From contig DATGCX010000148.1 in assembly GCA_035311445.1 (NCBI GenBank), positions 1 through 59,778 on the forward strand: a stretch of 59,778 bases of DNA. The letters are read 5' to 3'. The translations under genes and the position numbers were made by a program. Origin of the DNA: JAJPKK01 sp035311445. Its GTDB lineage: Bacteria; Pseudomonadota; Alphaproteobacteria; Rhizobiales; Xanthobacteraceae. The notes under the pieces were generated by a model, which made no database searches, was not told the origin of the DNA, and was given only the letters and a program-made list of their open reading frames with translations. This document shows positions 17,034 to 28,370 of this stretch, one piece after another. Numbering within the stretch: the stretch's first letter is position 1; each line of letters opens with the position of its first letter.

Positions 17034-17374
17034 GCGGTCGCGGGGGGCTATCTGCGAGCGGGGCGAGTGAGCCGCGCTCGCGCTGTCCCGTTGCATTCGG
17101 CTGTGGTCATGGGGCCGCCAGAATTGGGGGTTACGGCAAGTGCACTTGATGCCGCTCGACGAGGAGACGCCGAACTGAATTCGTCGATGCGCGTCTCACC
17201 ATGTTTCCGTTAGGTTCGACCGCCAACGGCTGTTGTCGGCCTCCCGAGACTTGACTCGGGGGTTGACTAGGCGATCCGGTAAATACCCGCCGGGGATGTT
17301 GGATTGCCCGCTCAAGCCGAGCGTGGTGGTGATGCTCAAGACGCGCATAATCATGACAGACCAAAGGTGTATTC
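17034..17374. other. Intergenic, no gene seen
   Basis: I see no convincing coding frame. There is a small hairpin cccgag-acttga-ctcggg at about 17242-17260, with no T-run. The promoter of the following GST gene probably lies in the last 100 bases. Confidence 0.4.
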
Positions 17375-17992
17375 ATGACTGATCTCACGCTTTACCATAT
17401 CGCGCCGTCGCGCTCGTCGGTCGTGCTGTGGATGCTGGAGGAAATCGGTGAACCCTATGACATCCACCTGCTGAGCATGAAGAAGGGCACCAACCGGGAG
17501 CCTGCCTATCTGGCGGTCAACCCCATGGGCAAGGTGCCGGCGCTCCGGCATGGCGACACCGTCATTACCGAATGCGCGGCAATCTGCACCTATCTTGCCG
17601 ACGCGTTTCCACAGGCCGCCCTCAACATTCCGGTCGGTGATCCGCAGCGCGGCCCTTATCTCAAATGGCTGTTCTTCGGACCCGGCGTGCTTGAGAGCGC
17701 TGTAATGGATCGAGCATTCCCGCGCGCGGGCGAGGTGCGGCGCGAGGCCATCGGCTATGGTGATTTCGATACCACGATGGATGTGGTCGCGAGGGCAGTT
17801 ACGCCCGGCCCGTTCCTGATGGGCGACAAGTTTACCGCGGCCGACGTCATGATCGGCTCCAACCTGCGGTGGGGGACGATGTTCAAGATGATTCCGGAGC
17901 GCAAGGAATTCTCCGATTACGTCGCCCGCTTCGTCGATCGTCCCGCAGCGAAGCGTGCGCAGGCGAAGGATGAGGAACTCGCGAAGGTGTGA
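17375..17992 (+). CDS. Glutathione S-transferase family protein
   Basis: A 205-residue cytosolic protein with the GST layout. An N-terminal thioredoxin-like domain (1-80: LTLYHIAPSRSSVVLWMLEEIG, NPMGKVPALRHGDTVITECAAICTYLADAFP) contains the cis-Pro (VPAL) and the TECAAIC glutathione-contact region. The all-helical C-terminal domain has GPFLMGDKFTAADVMIGS. The ribosome site is aaggtg. Such enzymes conjugate or reduce electrophiles with glutathione; the substrate is not readable. Confidence 0.92.
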   Translation: MTDLTLYHIAPSRSSVVLWMLEEIGEPYDIHLLSMKKGTNREPAYLAVNPMGKVPALRHGDTVITECAAICTYLADAFPQAALNIPVGDPQRGPYLKWLFFGPGVLESAVMDRAFPRAGEVRREAIGYGDFDTTMDVVARAVTPGPFLMGDKFTAADVMIGSNLRWGTMFKMIPERKEFSDYVARFVDRPAAKRAQAKDEELAKV

Positions 17993-18000
17993 GAAGCCCA

Positions 18001-18172
18001 GCGCGTAGGGTGGGCAAAGGCGCCTGGCACGGCGCCAGCGAAAAATACGAAGATTCTCGCCTTTGCCCACGCGGTCGTGACTCCTCGAAGCAAAAGACGG
18101 CCTGGGCAAAGGCGCGATAGGCGCATCGCAAGCTCGCGAAGCTCTGGCAGGCGCCTCTACCCACCCTAAGCC
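18001..18172. repeat. Palindromic repeat of the 'gtgggcaaaggcgc' family
   Basis: Ends cgtagggtgggcaaaggcgc (from 18005) and gcgcctctacccaccctaag (to about 18171) are inverted copies, and internal gcctttgccca / tgggcaaaggc pairs add further hairpins. A related copy is at 45697-45822. The element lies between the GST gene and the converging small gene, touching the latter's stop codon. Confidence 0.75.
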
Positions 18173-18429
18173 GCGTGCGCGCCCTCGCCGCTCGTCAGCG
18201 CAGCGAGAATGTTCTTCACCAGTGCACGCGCCGAGTCCGCGCTCAACTCCACCGCAACCCGCTCGTTAGCCCCATCGGCCTCGCATACGAAATCGATCGC
18301 CAGCGCGTGGTCGAGCGGCGCGTGATAGGGATGATCGAAATACACGTTGGCGGTATCGATGCGCATCCAGCCGTTCGGACCCTTGGCGCTGCCGGACACG
18401 GCGGTTTTTTCAACGATGTAGGAGCACAT
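18166..18429 (-). CDS. Small conserved protein, DUF6295-like
   Basis: An 87-residue protein (MCSYIVEKTAVSGSAKGPNG...YFDHPYHAPLDHALAIDF) that fits a small conserved actinobacterial/rhizobial family of unknown function. The start at 18429 is supported by ggggag eight bases upstream; a start at 18453 would add eight unconserved residues. It is slightly His- and Asp-rich, so metal binding is possible but unproven. It is followed upstream on the same strand by a dienelactone hydrolase. Confidence 0.75.
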   Translation of the reverse strand: MCSYIVEKTAVSGSAKGPNGWMRIDTANVYFDHPYHAPLDHALAIDFVCEADGANERVAVELSADSARALVKNILAALTSGEGAHAA

Positions 18430-18529
18430 GGCTTTCTCCCCGGATGGATGCATTTTGAAAGGTGCGGCACCGGTTCCCTAGCGCTGGCGCGTTCGTCTTG
18501 AGGCGGACTCGCTGTCGCTCAAATACGCT

Positions 18530-19279
18530 CTATGCAGCGAGATGCTTGCGCAGGAAGGCGAAGATCTTGGCCCAGCCGTCGGCCGCCTGTTCGGCCCGGA
18601 ATGCCGTACGCTTGGTGTTGAAGAAGGCGTGACCGGCGTCGGGATAGCGATGGAACTCGTAATTTTTGCCAAGCCGCCGCAAGACAGCCTCGGTACGGTT
18701 GACGTGCTCCGGTGTCGGATTCTGGTCGTCATTGCCGAACAGGCCGAGCAACGGGGCGCGGAGGTTCTCGGTGAGATCGATGGGCGCTACCGGCCGCTTG
18801 GCATTGAGCTGGGTCTTGTCGTCGACGATCACGTTGCCGCCCCAGCAATCGACGACGGCGTCGACATTGTCGATGCAGCAGGCGCAGAGATAGGCGTGCC
18901 GTCCGCCCGAGCAGAAGCCGATGATCGCGACCTTGCCGTTGGCGTTGGCCTGGGCGCGCAGAAACGCCATGGCGCCCGCGACATCGCCGACGACCTGATC
19001 ATCCGGAACGCCGCCTGACGCGCGCACCCGCGCGCCCACGTCGTCGGGGCTTCCAGGGCCATTGCGAAAATACAGGTGGGGGGAAATCGCCGCAAAGCCG
19101 TGATGGGCGAATTTGCGCACCACCTCGATGATCCATTCGTCCCAGCCGGGCAAATGATGGACGACGACAATGCCCGGAAATTTTTCGGCACGAGTAGGTC
19201 GAGCGTAATACGCCTCGCCGCGATCCCCGTTGTGGCCGGTGAATGTGACAGTTTCGGCGAGCAGGGAGGGATAAGACAT
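18530..19279 (-). CDS. Dienelactone hydrolase family protein
   Basis: A 249-residue alpha/beta hydrolase. The nucleophile is a cysteine in GFCSGGRHAY and the catalytic histidine is in DAGHAFFN, as in the carboxymethylenebutenolidase family. The substrate pocket segments (VVHHLPGWDEWI, LLGLFGNDDQNPTPEHV) are typical. There is no signal peptide, so it acts in the cytosol on a lactone or ester. Confidence 0.92.
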   Translation of the reverse strand: MSYPSLLAETVTFTGHNGDRGEAYYARPTRAEKFPGIVVVHHLPGWDEWIIEVVRKFAHHGFAAISPHLYFRNGPGSPDDVGARVRASGGVPDDQVVGDVAGAMAFLRAQANANGKVAIIGFCSGGRHAYLCACCIDNVDAVVDCWGGNVIVDDKTQLNAKRPVAPIDLTENLRAPLLGLFGNDDQNPTPEHVNRTEAVLRRLGKNYEFHRYPDAGHAFFNTKRTAFRAEQAADGWAKIFAFLRKHLAA

Positions 19280-19406
19280 TGGATACTCTCAACACGGAGT
19301 GGCGGGCGAGCGTAGCACGAGGCCCGAGTCGATAATCTGCCACGTGTTGTAAAATTGTATGAAGCGATGTCTAGCCGAAAGACGCCGCCTTGGTCCACTG
19401 TTCGCC

Positions 19407-19440
19407 CGTCACCCGCGGGTCAAGCCCGGCAATGACCGGA
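19407..19440. repeat. Short palindrome 'cccgcgggtcaagcccggcaatgacc'
   Basis: A member of the common rhizobial short palindrome family (gccgggtcaagcccggcaatgac), lying between the dienelactone hydrolase and hydratase genes. Related copies are at 21329-21420, 32823-32896, 57839-57866 and 58336-58371. Confidence 0.7.
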
Positions 19441-19484
19441 AGTCAACGGATGGTTTGACCGGACCGCCGCCGCAACGGAACCGA

Positions 19485-20309
19485 TCACGAAAAGCGGATG
19501 CGCACGCCGTCAAGCGCGATGCCATGCAGGATCGTGCTCCAGGTCTCGCCGGGCTTGATCGGGAACGCGCGCGTGAGGGTTCCGGTGGTGACGATCTCAC
19601 CGGGGTCGAGCGGCCGGTTGACCGGATCGCGCGCCAGCAGGCCGACCAGATGCCGCAAGGCCGACAGCGGGCCGTCGAGCACGTTGGCGGCGTGGCCGCG
19701 GTCCACGGCGACCCCGTCGCGGAAGAGGTCGATCTCGAAGCTTGCCAGTGTCGATAGCCACGGTGCTGCGCGCCCAGTGGCCGGATGGCGCGGCCCGATC
19801 AGCAGTGCGCCATGCAGGCCGTTGGCGATGACCGTGTCAGCCGCGGTGAACTTCCAGCCCGGGAAGATCGACTGCACGATCTCGAAGCCATGCGCGATCC
19901 AATCGATGCAGCCGAGCAGGGCCGCTTCGTCCATGTCAGGCGTCGGGCTGCGCGCAAGACCGAATATGATCTCGGGCTCGATTCGCGGTTCGGCAAACCG
20001 AGCTAGCGGAAACGCTTCGCAGCTAGCAAGATCATGGACGGTCGAGGCGAACATGAAGCCCCACATCGGCGCGTAGACGCCGTACTCGGCCCAGATGGTG
20101 CGGTTGGTGAAACCGATCTTGCGGCCGACCACGATTTCGCCGCCTGCGACACGCAGTTCGCGCAAGCGCGCCGTCGCCCGATAGGCATCATCGAGGCTGA
20201 TTCCGGGATAGCGTTGCGAGAATGGCGGAATCGATCGGGCAGCGGCCAGCGCGGCAAAGCTCTCGGCTGCGATGGAATCGTGGTCGATCGTTGGGAGAAG
20301 CAGGCTCAT
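19485..20309 (-). CDS. 2-keto-4-pentenoate hydratase family protein
   Basis: A 274-residue member of the fumarylacetoacetase-fold hydratases/decarboxylases (MhpD/HpaH-like). Family features include VGRKIGFTNRTIWAEYGVYAPMWG, EPEIIFGL with its metal-binding glutamates, and DLFRDGVAVDRGHAANVLDGPL. These enzymes hydrate 2-hydroxypentadienoates in meta-cleavage pathways. No ring-cleavage dioxygenase is nearby, so the pathway is not clear. Confidence 0.88.
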   Translation of the reverse strand: MSLLLPTIDHDSIAAESFAALAAARSIPPFSQRYPGISLDDAYRATARLRELRVAGGEIVVGRKIGFTNRTIWAEYGVYAPMWGFMFASTVHDLASCEAFPLARFAEPRIEPEIIFGLARSPTPDMDEAALLGCIDWIAHGFEIVQSIFPGWKFTAADTVIANGLHGALLIGPRHPATGRAAPWLSTLASFEIDLFRDGVAVDRGHAANVLDGPLSALRHLVGLLARDPVNRPLDPGEIVTTGTLTRAFPIKPGETWSTILHGIALDGVRIRFS

Positions 20310-20416
20310 GACGGCATATTAACGCGTCGTTGCTGATCTGCCAGCGGTTTGCCGGCGCGGGCACGCCGTGTCAGGGTGCCCGCGATGTCCGTGAGCGAAA
20401 CAACAGGAGCCGCGCC

Positions 20417-20770
20417 ATGCACTTCGTGATTTCCGCCACCTGGGGACCCACCGATCCTACCCGTGCCATGCTGCCGTTCGTTTTCGCCGCCTCCGCGGTG
20501 CAGGCGGGCGACGAGGTGACGCTGATGCTGTTCCATGACGCTGTCTACACGGCAGTGGAAGGGGCCGGGGCGAAGCTGGTGCCGGTCGGGCCGCCGAACC
20601 GGTACGAAGAGGTCGCCGGCCATCCCAAGGTGACGCTATGGGCCTGCAAGCCCTGCGTAGAGGTGCGCGGCCTCGCCAACGCGCCGCTTGACCGCCGGAT
20701 CAAGCTCGGCGGCATGAACGATTTCCACGCTGCCGCCATGGCAGCGGACGCGCGGGTGATCAATTACTGA
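20417..20770 (+). CDS. DsrE/DsrF-like family protein
   Basis: A 117-residue protein starting MHFVISATWGPTDPTRAMLPFVFA, with aggag upstream. The fold signature (AGDEVTLMLFHDAV...VTLWACKPCVEVRG) is that of DsrE-like sulfur-relay or peroxiredoxin-like subunits. It keeps a C-x-x-C pair (CKPC). It may carry persulfide or simply bind a small ligand; it stands alone, without other sulfur genes. Confidence 0.8.
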   Translation: MHFVISATWGPTDPTRAMLPFVFAASAVQAGDEVTLMLFHDAVYTAVEGAGAKLVPVGPPNRYEEVAGHPKVTLWACKPCVEVRGLANAPLDRRIKLGGMNDFHAAAMAADARVINY

Positions 20771-20803
20771 ATTGGCGGGCCTTTGACAGAAGGCTCTACG
20801 GTC

Positions 20804-21088
20804 TCACTTGGCGTCCTGCTCTCGCCGGACCTCGCGCATGACATCTGCAACGATGGCGGGCAGACTCTTGGCCAGATCCTTGACGGTTTGACCTAGGCTA
20901 TCGAATTTCCGGTCCAGGCTGTCGACCTTCTCCTCGACGCGACCGAGACGGGTCTTGATCGCCGCCAAATCGTCACCGTTGCGGCGCGTCTGTTCGAGGA
21001 TGTGGCGTGTGACCAGCTTCTCGCCCTCGACCTCGCGTTCGAGCACGCCGACGCGCGCCTCGAACTCTTCTCTCGTCACATATGTCAT
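20804..21088 (-). CDS. Small coiled-coil protein
   Basis: A 94-residue, highly charged helical protein (MTYVTREEFEARVGVLEREVEGEK...LGRVEEKVDSLDRKFDSLGQTVKDL) with heptad spacing throughout, and a C-terminal amphipathic segment (LPAIVADVMREVRREQ). It converges on the DsrE gene with a 33-base gap. No enzymatic motif is present; a structural or scaffolding role is likely. Confidence 0.7.
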   Translation of the reverse strand: MTYVTREEFEARVGVLEREVEGEKLVTRHILEQTRRNGDDLAAIKTRLGRVEEKVDSLDRKFDSLGQTVKDLAKSLPAIVADVMREVRREQDAK

Positions 21089-21471
21089 GATGGAAACGAC
21101 CCGCCCGCGATTTGCAAGTCGATCTTAGCACAGGCTGCGGAGGCGTCCAATTGTTGGGCCGTCCGCCGCTACCTTCGTCAGCATCGCCATCCGTCTGGTT
21201 TTTCGACCATTTTGGCCTTCGACCGGTTTGGCCTTCGACCATTTGCGCGCTGGACTCGTCGTGGTTTTTGCATCTCGGTCATTAGGGGCGTATTCCGATC
21301 ATGTTTGAGCACCTGCCGTCTCTCTCCGGTCGTGGCCGGGCTTGTCCCGGCCACCTCGATTATTCGTGCTGTGTGCCCTGAAGCTCGGGGGTCGCCGGGA
21401 CAAGCCCGGCGACGACGCCGGCATGGTGACTCAAGCCGATCGAAATTGCGGACCATAAGGGAGCAACAATT
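21089..21471. other. Intergenic region with repeats
   Basis: It contains three tandem 16-bp units (ttcgaccattttggcc and variants, 21202-21249), a short palindrome pair (21329-21420) and, at the end, a 15-bp tandem (acaattgtgggaccg / acaattgcgggaccg) that runs into the MaoC start. No gene is apparent. Confidence 0.6.
21329..21420. repeat. Paired short palindromes
   Basis: ggccgggcttgtcccggcc and gtcgccgggacaagcccggcgac are two hairpins in opposite orientation about 40 bases apart. This is the usual arrangement for paired extragenic palindromes. Confidence 0.75.
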
Positions 21472-21987
21472 GTGGGACCGACAATTGCGGGACCGAAAGG
21501 CTCGGAACACGGGGCTGCGATCCTGCCGCTGCGCGTTCTCTATTTCGAGGACCTTACGGTCGGCATGACCGAAAGCTTCTCGAAAACTGTGTCATCATCC
21601 GACGTGGTCGGCTTCGCCGAGGTCACCGGAGACCGCAACCCCATCCATCTGTCTGAGCACTTTGCGGCGCGCACCACGTTCGGCACACGGATTGCCCACG
21701 GCCTCTACACGGCGAGCCTGATCTCGGCGCTGCTCGGCACCAGGCTGCCGGGCCCTGGCGCGATCTACATTTCGCAGACGCTCAATTTTCGGGCGCCGGT
21801 GCGGATCGGCGATACCGTCGTGGTGACCGTTACGGTCGCGGAACTGATCGTCGAGAAGTCGCGCGCGCGCCTGGCCTGTGCATGCAAGGTCGGCGAGGAG
21901 ACCGTGCTCGACGGCGAGGCGCTGGTGAAGGTGCCGCTGCGAGCGAAAGCGCGCCGGCCGATGATGGAGCGAGGTAATCGCATTTGA
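21472..21987 (+). CDS. MaoC-like hot-dog dehydratase
   Basis: A 171-residue hot-dog-fold protein. The start is GTG with aagggag eight bases upstream. The hydratase-2 motif is present: GFAEVTGDRNPIHLSEHFAARTTFGTRIAHGLYTASLISALLG, with the catalytic Asp and His of D.NP.H. Such proteins hydrate 2-enoyl-CoA substrates or act on related acyl-CoA esters. It stands alone before a large palindromic element. Confidence 0.92.
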   Translation: MGPTIAGPKGSEHGAAILPLRVLYFEDLTVGMTESFSKTVSSSDVVGFAEVTGDRNPIHLSEHFAARTTFGTRIAHGLYTASLISALLGTRLPGPGAIYISQTLNFRAPVRIGDTVVVTVTVAELIVEKSRARLACACKVGEETVLDGEALVKVPLRAKARRPMMERGNRI

Positions 21988-22000
21988 CGGCGTACCTCTT

Positions 22001-22139
22001 CTCCCTCTCCCCGCTTGCGGGGAGAGGGTCGGGGTGAGGGGGCCTTTCCACAAGCTCAGACTCGCGGAGAGCCCCCCTCACCCGGAATTTTGCGCGAAGT
22101 CCGCAAATTCCGACCTCTCCCCGCAAGCGGGGAGAGGTG
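22001..22139. repeat. Large palindromic element D (22 kb)
   Basis: A full copy with ctctccccgcttgcggggag on the left and ctccccgcaagcggggagag on the right, plus the internal ggaattttgcgc / gtccgcaaattcc hairpin. It is close in sequence to the copy at 10839-10978. Confidence 0.9.
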
Positions 22140-22207
22140 AAGACTGCGTCAGATGCTTGCCCCCGATCATGGAGGGGTGAGGCTTTGAATCGAAAGGGGC
22201 GATGCCT

Positions 22208-22528
22208 ATGACGCTGAAATCGTCGACTATCACAAAGGGCGAGACTCCTGCCGTTCATCCAGGGCGCCTGCTCAAACGGGAATTGAAGGCGCGAGCGCTC
22301 ACTGCGAATCGTCTCGCACTCGATCTGGGCGTGCCATCCCGCCGCATTACCGACATCCTCAAGGGACGCCGCGCGATCACGGCCGACACAGCGGTGCGGC
22401 TCGGACGATATTTCGGCAACAGTGCCCAGTTCTGGCTCGACCTGCAAAGCCAATACGACATTGCGATAGTCGAGAGGGAGCGGGGACCGGAGATTGCGCG
22501 CCGCGTGCAGCCGGCGGATGCCGCGTGA
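22208..22528 (+). CDS. higA: HigA-family antitoxin, apparently without its toxin
   Basis: A 106-residue Xre-type protein (start at 22208, with aagggg eight bases upstream; 22202 is also possible). The signature HPGRLLKRELKARALTANRLALDLGVPSRR, DILKGRRAITADTAVRLGRYFG and FWLDLQSQYDI matches HigA/VapI antitoxins. HigB toxins normally lie just upstream; here the upstream space is filled by a palindromic element and the MaoC gene, so no HigB is visible. It may now act as a free-standing regulator. Confidence 0.85.
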   Translation: MTLKSSTITKGETPAVHPGRLLKRELKARALTANRLALDLGVPSRRITDILKGRRAITADTAVRLGRYFGNSAQFWLDLQSQYDIAIVERERGPEIARRVQPADAA

Positions 22529-22558
22529 ATGTCCGCGCCGCGCTGCGCTTTGATAGTC

Positions 22559-23026
22559 TCAGATCCATAATGCGGCCCAGGGTCTAATGTGCCGCCACCA
22601 CTCATCTGGCGTCAAAATTCGTAGCCTGAGTGATCGCAACTGCTGTCTCTTGCGATGTATAGAACGACGATCGCGCGTGCAAAATGTATCGCATTTTAAT
22701 GCTATGGCATGTGCCACTAGTTCTCGATCGTTGGCATCGGGTAGCGGAGCAAGAAATGACGAGTCGATTAAGCGTCGTGCGAGGTCTCACGCGTATCTGT
22801 GATCCTCGCGTCCTATACCATTGGCCATTGAGCATTCAACAAGATCGTCCCCATAAGCCAGCAACCGCTCTCGCAGATCATCGCCTGGAGTTTCAGATAG
22901 CTCTCCGATAGTTTTGTGCGAGACCACTATATTCCAATTTGCGCGGCGGCCGACGACAAAAATGTGCGTTAAAGATGCAATGTCCGCATGAAGTGTGGCA
23001 TCAAGTCTTGCTTCATCTTTCGTCAT
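22559..23026 (-). pseudogene. PIN-like domain protein broken by an internal TGA
   Basis: A 155-codon frame on the minus strand is interrupted once, by TGA at 22787-22789. Upstream reads MTKDEARLDATLHADIAS...WNIVVSHKTIGELSET...GIGREDHRYA. The same frame continues with DLARRLIDSSFLAPLPDAND, RELVAHAIALKCDTFCTRDR and LRLRILTPDEWWRHIRPWAA. The C-terminal pattern (H.IAL.CD.FCTRDR...IRILTP.EWW) is that of PIN-like nuclease domains. The expected N-terminal Asp-containing strand is missing, since the ATG sits right after the uvrA stop. It therefore looks like a truncated, stop-containing remnant in an AT-richer patch. Readthrough cannot be excluded. Confidence 0.65.
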
Positions 23027-23042
23027 AAAATTTGTTTTTACC

Positions 23043-26177
<3,135 letters not shown>

Positions 26178-26251
26178 GCCAAAATTTCCGACGTCCGCCG
26201 AGGCTTCCCGCCAAAATAATCGCTTCAGTTCTTGGGACGGGGCGCGCCACA

Positions 26252-26358
26252 CTTCCCCTCCCCGCTTGCGGGGGAGGGTCGGGGATGGGGCTCTTGCCAC
26301 AAGTTCGTGCCGTGGAGTAGCCCCCTCCCTAACCCTCCCCCGCGAGCGGGGAGGGGAT
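26252..26358. repeat. Large palindromic element F, uvrA upstream region
   Basis: ccccgcttgcgggggaggg on the left and cccccgcgagcggggagggg on the right enclose gtcggggatgggg / cccctccctaaccc. It lies 75 bases upstream of the uvrA start, in or next to its promoter. Confidence 0.85.
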
Positions 26359-26580
26359 AGCAATTGGCGCGGTCAGTCGTCACCAGCGCGTTGGCATTTT
26401 CCCGCGCCCGGCGACCCGCCCGCCCCAACCTAGTGGCTGCGCGACCATTCCGCCAGAGCGCCCACGGTTGGCGGCATTCTCAGCCTCTGAGATGTGGACA
26501 AGTCGCCGCCAGATGCGGCTTTCGCGGCGGCGGCTGGTCGGCTACGCTGCCGGGACGAATAAGATATCAGGAGGAACGCC

Positions 26581-27516
26581 ATGAAAGATCCGGTTGTACG
26601 GTTTGCACACGCCGCCTGGGCGCTTGCGGTTGCGGCGCCGCTGCTGGTTGCAGCGCAGATTGCGCCGGCACAGACCTATGCGGTCGACACCCGGCCCAAC
26701 GTCGAATATGTCGTCCATGAGGGCGTCAAGCTCACCGGCGATTTCTACCTCCCCAAGGGACTCGACAAAGCCCCTGTGATCGTCGCGGTTCACGGTGGCG
26801 GCTGGCAGGCCGGCAGCCCGGATTCGCTCAATGCTTGGGCGCCGTTCATGGCGCGCCACGGCTATGCGGTGTACGCCATTCGCTACCGGCTGTCGAAACC
26901 TGGCGTCAGCAGTTATCCGGCTGCGGTCTATGACGTGAAAGCGGCGGTGCAGTTCGTGCGGGCCAAGGCCGGCGAGTTCGGTTTCGATCCCGCCCGCGTG
27001 GCGCTTGCGGGCGCGTCCGCCGGTGCCCACCTTGCGTCCCTGGTGGGAATTGCCGGCGGCGAGCCACAGTTCTCGACCCAGTACCGCGATGATCCCAATG
27101 CTGCGGTCCCGGCCGACGTGAAGGCGGTGATCTCGTATTACGGCGTCTACGACATGCAGGCACAATGGACCCATGACGTGGTGAGCCGGCCTGTCGATTC
27201 GATCACCGAGAAGTTCCTCGGCGTGCCACCGATGAAGAACCGGCATATCTACTTCGAGGCTTCGCCCGTCGCTTATGCGACGGTCGACAAGAACCGCACG
27301 CGCTTCATGCTGATCCACGGCCAGGAGGACGACATCGTTGATCCGAAGCAGGCGACCGAGTTCCATCTGCTGCTCAAGCAGGCCGGCTTTTCGGCGAATA
27401 TCGCGCTCGTTCCAGGCGCTGGACATGCCTTCATGAACGAGCCCCAGGACGAAACCATAAGTTTCTCGGCCCAGGTGGCCCCGAGAGTGCTGCGGTTCCT
27501 GAAAACCGCACTGTGA
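26581..27516 (+). CDS. Exported alpha/beta hydrolase (BD-FAE / esterase type)
   Basis: A 311-residue secreted esterase-like enzyme with aggagg before the ATG and a signal peptide ending IAPAQT. The oxyanion-hole motif is HGGGWQAGS, the nucleophile is in AGASAGAHLAS, and an Asp-His pair is in GQEDDIVDP and GAGHAFMN. The family hydrolyses feruloyl, acyl or small esters. The substrate is unknown; no obvious pathway partner is adjacent. Confidence 0.9.
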   Translation: MKDPVVRFAHAAWALAVAAPLLVAAQIAPAQTYAVDTRPNVEYVVHEGVKLTGDFYLPKGLDKAPVIVAVHGGGWQAGSPDSLNAWAPFMARHGYAVYAIRYRLSKPGVSSYPAAVYDVKAAVQFVRAKAGEFGFDPARVALAGASAGAHLASLVGIAGGEPQFSTQYRDDPNAAVPADVKAVISYYGVYDMQAQWTHDVVSRPVDSITEKFLGVPPMKNRHIYFEASPVAYATVDKNRTRFMLIHGQEDDIVDPKQATEFHLLLKQAGFSANIALVPGAGHAFMNEPQDETISFSAQVAPRVLRFLKTAL

Positions 27517-27539
27517 GCTGAGATTGAGTGGATGTCGCC

Positions 27540-27618
27540 GTAGGGCGGGTTAGCCGAAGACGTAACCCGCCACTCGGTGTGGAGGGGCGGATTACCGCTA
27601 GCGCCAATCCGCCCTACG
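27540..27618. repeat. Palindromic repeat 'gtagggcggg...ccgccctacg'
   Basis: cgtagggcgggttagccg and caatccgccctacgcg are inverted ends around gtaacccgcc / aggggcggatta. It is a common extragenic repeat type, located between the esterase and porin genes. Confidence 0.65.
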
Positions 27619-27640
27619 CGCCGATCTGCTCACAAATGGA

Positions 27641-27666
27641 AAGGGCCGGCTGGATTGCCGGCCCTT
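27641..27666. terminator. Bidirectional hairpin terminator
   Basis: AAGGGCCGGC, loop TGGATT, GCCGGCCCTT: a perfect 10-bp stem between the converging esterase (ends 27516) and porin (ends 27690) genes. The A/T pairs at the base give short T tracts on both strands, which fits intrinsic termination. Confidence 0.7.
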
Positions 27667-27689
27667 CCTCCTCAGCGTGAGCCCCCAGC

Positions 27690-28370
27690 TCACCAACGTC
27701 CGAATAGGGTTCCCGGCACCAAATGGTAGTTCACGCCGACTTTGAACTCATGCACCTGGGTGTCGACTGCGATGCCGTTGAGCGGAAAGCCGAGATTTTC
27801 GGTACCGAAATCGAGAAAGGTGTATTCCGCTTTGGCCGACCACTGCGGCGCGAACATGAATTCAGCGCCTGCGCCGATGTTAAAGCCGGTGCGCGTGACG
27901 TTGATGGAACTGAATGGCACCGAATAATCGGCGTTCATCCAGGCCACGCCGCCCTTTGCGTAAAGCAGCCAGGAGGGGCCCACCAGATAGCCCAGCCGGC
28001 CGTCCAAGGTGTCGTACCAGTTATGTCTGCTGTGGAAGTCGTCAGCAGTGGCACTTGCCGACGTCCAGGAGAGCTCCCCCTCGATGCCGATCAACCAAAA
28101 GGGAGCTATCTGATAATTATAGCCTGCTTGCACGCCGCCCAGGAAGCCGCTCGGGTCGGGCGAAACCGTCACGAAGCCGTCGGTCACATCCTCACGGCTG
28201 GACACGCCACCGATATGGCCACCGAAGTAGAATCCATTCCATGTGTAGATTGGCTGCATCATCGGAGGTGGCGGCGGGCGTCTCACATCGGCGGCGTAGG
28301 CAGACGTGCAAGACGCGATCGCCAGGGCGCTCGCGGTAACTAGATTTGCGACAGCCAATGTTCCCTTCAT
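27690..28370 (-). CDS. Outer-membrane beta-barrel protein (Omp25/porin-like)
   Basis: A 226-residue protein with a signal peptide ending SAYAADV, a Pro-rich spacer (RRPPPPPMMQP) and YTWNGFYFGGHIGG, the standard opening of rhizobial eight-stranded barrels. Further strands include GVQAGYNYQIAPFWLIGIEGELSW and the closing FKVGVNYHL. It ends VPGTLFGRW rather than in the usual terminal Phe. The ribosome site ggaaggag is strong, as expected for an abundant protein. Confidence 0.9.
   Translation of the reverse strand: MKGTLAVANLVTASALAIASCTSAYAADVRRPPPPPMMQPIYTWNGFYFGGHIGGVSSREDVTDGFVTVSPDPSGFLGGVQAGYNYQIAPFWLIGIEGELSWTSASATADDFHSRHNWYDTLDGRLGYLVGPSWLLYAKGGVAWMNADYSVPFSSINVTRTGFNIGAGAEFMFAPQWSAKAEYTFLDFGTENLGFPLNGIAVDTQVHEFKVGVNYHLVPGTLFGRW

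Noticed and set aside
26178..26363. N-terminal extension of UvrA
   Set aside because: It would translate element F; MNDLFNN at 26177 is the natural start.
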